Assembly: GCF_014926585.1 (NCBI RefSeq)
Contig: NZ_CP045422.1
Location: 744,001-808,000 of the forward strand
Origin: Devosia beringensis
Lineage (GTDB): Bacteria; Pseudomonadota; Alphaproteobacteria; Rhizobiales; Devosiaceae
Reading direction: 5' to 3'
DNA length: 64,000 bases
Under the pieces are notes generated by a model. That model saw nothing but the letters and a program-made list of their open reading frames with translations. It had not been told where the DNA came from and did not search any database. The first letter of the stretch is position 1. Each line of letters starts with the position of its first letter. The position numbers and the translations under genes were made by a program. Below are positions 62,993 through 64,000 of the stretch, in pieces.

Positions 62993-64000
62993 TTAGGCCT
63001 TGGGACGACGCGGCGCAGCGGGGCGACCACCGCCACCGGACGGACGACCGCCCGAGGAGGGACGGCCTGCGCCACCTGAGGGACGGCCACCACCAGCGGG
63101 GCGCCCTGCCCCACCGGCAGGACGGCCGCCCGGCTTGCCGAAGCCACCGGGCTTGCCATAACCGCCCGGCTTGGGACCGCGCTGCGGCGCGGCGCCATCG
63201 CGCTTGGGATAGGGCTTGCCATCGGGACGCATCTTGGGCTTGCCATAGGTCTTGGCCTCGGAGCCGAGATTGTCGCGACCCGGGCGAGAAGAACGGTCGG
63301 GACGCGGCGAGGATGCGGGGCGCGGGCGATCGGCATAGGACGGCCGGTCGGCACGATCGGCAAAGACCGGACGATCGCCTTCCGGACGATAGGCGCGGAC
63401 CGGCTTGTCGGAGAAGTTGCGGCCGGGACGCTTGGCCTCGCCGGTAAAGGCGGCGCCAGCGCCGCGCTCATTGTCGGGACGCAGACGCGGCTCGAAGGCC
63501 GGACGTTCGCCACCGCCGGCATCGCTGCGACGCGGGCCGCGTGGCGTGCCGGTGAACTCGCGGTCACGCGGCGGACGCGAACCGCCCTCGGGACGGGTGC
63601 GGGGGGCAAAATTGCCCGGACGGCCGCCACCAGCGTCGTCGCGGCGCGGGCCGCGCGGGGTGCCGGTGAATTCACGGTCACGCGGCGGACGCGCACCACC
63701 TTCGGGCCGCGTGCGCGGCTCGAAGCTGCGGGCGGGACGCTCAGCGAAATCGCGGGCGGGACGTTCGGCGGAGGGACGGCCAGGGCCAGGGCGGGTGCCA
63801 GCGGGACGATCACCATAGGGCTTCTTGTCGCCATAGGGCTTCTTGTCGGCGTAAGCCGGCTTGTCGCCATAGGGCTTGCGATCACCGGCATAAGCGGGCT
63901 TGTCACCATAAGGCTTCTTGCCGGCAAAGGCGGGCTTGTCGCCATAGGGCTTCTTGTCACCGTAAGGCTTCTTGTCGCCATAGGGTTTCTTGTCGCCAAA
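62993..64000 (-). CDS. Repetitive basic C-terminal tail of a probable RluB/RsuA-type pseudouridine synthase, 5'-truncated by window
   Basis: The frame ending at the TAA of 62993-62995 stays open to the right edge, giving about 335 C-terminal residues of a longer protein. All of it is low complexity: PYGDKK-type repeats (about 63820-64000), two near-identical 38-residue repeats with RPPRDREFTGTPRGPRR (about 63519-63746), then KPGG and GRPSGG runs ending RRPKA. It is strongly basic and probably disordered. No catalytic domain is in the window; the pseudouridine synthase call rests on its place directly before rsmD and on the known long tails of these enzymes in Rhizobiales. Confidence 0.65.
   Translation of the reverse strand, partial: FGDKKPYGDKKPYGDKKPYGDKPAFAGKKPYGDKPAYAGDRKPYGDKPAYADKKPYGDKKPYGDRPAGTRPGPGRPSAERPARDFAERPARSFEPRTRPEGGARPPRDREFTGTPRGPRRDDAGGGRPGNFAPRTRPEGGSRPPRDREFTGTPRGPRRSDAGGGERPAFEPRLRPDNERGAGAAFTGEAKRPGRNFSDKPVRAYRPEGDRPVFADRADRPSYADRPRPASSPRPDRSSRPGRDNLGSEAKTYGKPKMRPDGKPYPKRDGAAPQRGPKPGGYGKPGGFGKPGGRPAGGAGRPAGGGRPSGGAGRPSSGGRPSGGGGRPAAPRRPKA

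Noticed and set aside
62950-63999. Alternative minus-strand frame giving a Met/Pro/Arg/Ala-rich product
   Set aside because: It is the out-of-frame reading of the repetitive tail gene; the frame ending at 62993 has a stop correctly spaced before rsmD and repeats typical of disordered tails.

Overview
The window is GC-rich DNA, densely packed with genes, and looks like the chromosome of a free-living aerobic alphaproteobacterium of the order Hyphomicrobiales (Rhizobiales). Evidence for this is the aa3 oxidase operon order ctaC-ctaD-ctaB-coxF-ctaG-ctaE-DUF983-SURF1 followed by thrC and an M16 peptidase, the ubiA/rsmE/gshA neighbourhood, a plant-type glutamate-cysteine ligase, Cox11, IalB, DUF2093, DUF4170 and DUF6101 families, an HWE kinase, and GTTC-N7-GTTC SOS operators. 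A Devosia-like genus is possible but cannot be fixed from sequence reading alone. I saw no tRNA, rRNA, insertion sequence, prophage or CRISPR array.

Layout. 1-2.5 kb: end of the glycine cleavage P-protein pair (gcvPA, gcvPB). 2.5-8.3 kb: lipoprotein, peroxiredoxin, DsbD-like periplasmic protein, YqgE, and a large membrane GGDEF-EAL protein. 8.3-18.2 kb: a long leftward run holding the cytochrome c oxidase operon, threonine synthase, M16 peptidase and an acetyltransferase. 18.3-25.5 kb: IalB-like secreted protein, a DUF1127/LysR divergent pair with a structured RNA candidate, xseA, an LpxB-related protein, CysQ and small conserved proteins. 25.5-36.8 kb: methyltransferase, ubiA, rsmE, gshA, purD, patatin, DoxX, an HWE sensor kinase, tadA, mutL, then a non-coding stretch with two SOS boxes in front of a 31-codon ORF. 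36.9-41.9 kb: an Entner-Doudoroff operon (BadF-type kinase, zwf, pgl, edd).

42-58.3 kb is a cobalamin region in two arms. The first arm has cobU, cobD, cobQ, cobB, cobA, cobK and cobE. The second is a leftward unit, cobW to cobN to cobO, that carries three guest genes and starts with a clear cobalamin riboswitch followed by a 22-codon leader ORF that overlaps the cobW start. Between the arms lie a cation diffusion facilitator, a truncated haemoglobin and a secreted protein. Most precorrin ring-contraction and methylation steps, and cobS/cobT, are not here, so the pathway must be split across the genome or supplied by intermediates.

58.4-64 kb: DUF2164 and DUF486 proteins, a zinc uptake locus (znuA divergent from znuC-znuB-zur, with two Zur-like operators between), rsmD, and the repetitive C-terminal tail of what is probably a pseudouridine synthase running off the right end.

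Most genes are ordinary housekeeping genes. The items most worth following up are the SOS-box micro-ORF at 36.0 kb, the leader ORF between the cobalamin riboswitch and cobW, the structured RNA candidate downstream of the DUF1127 gene, and the uncharacterised genes embedded in the cobW-cobN operon.
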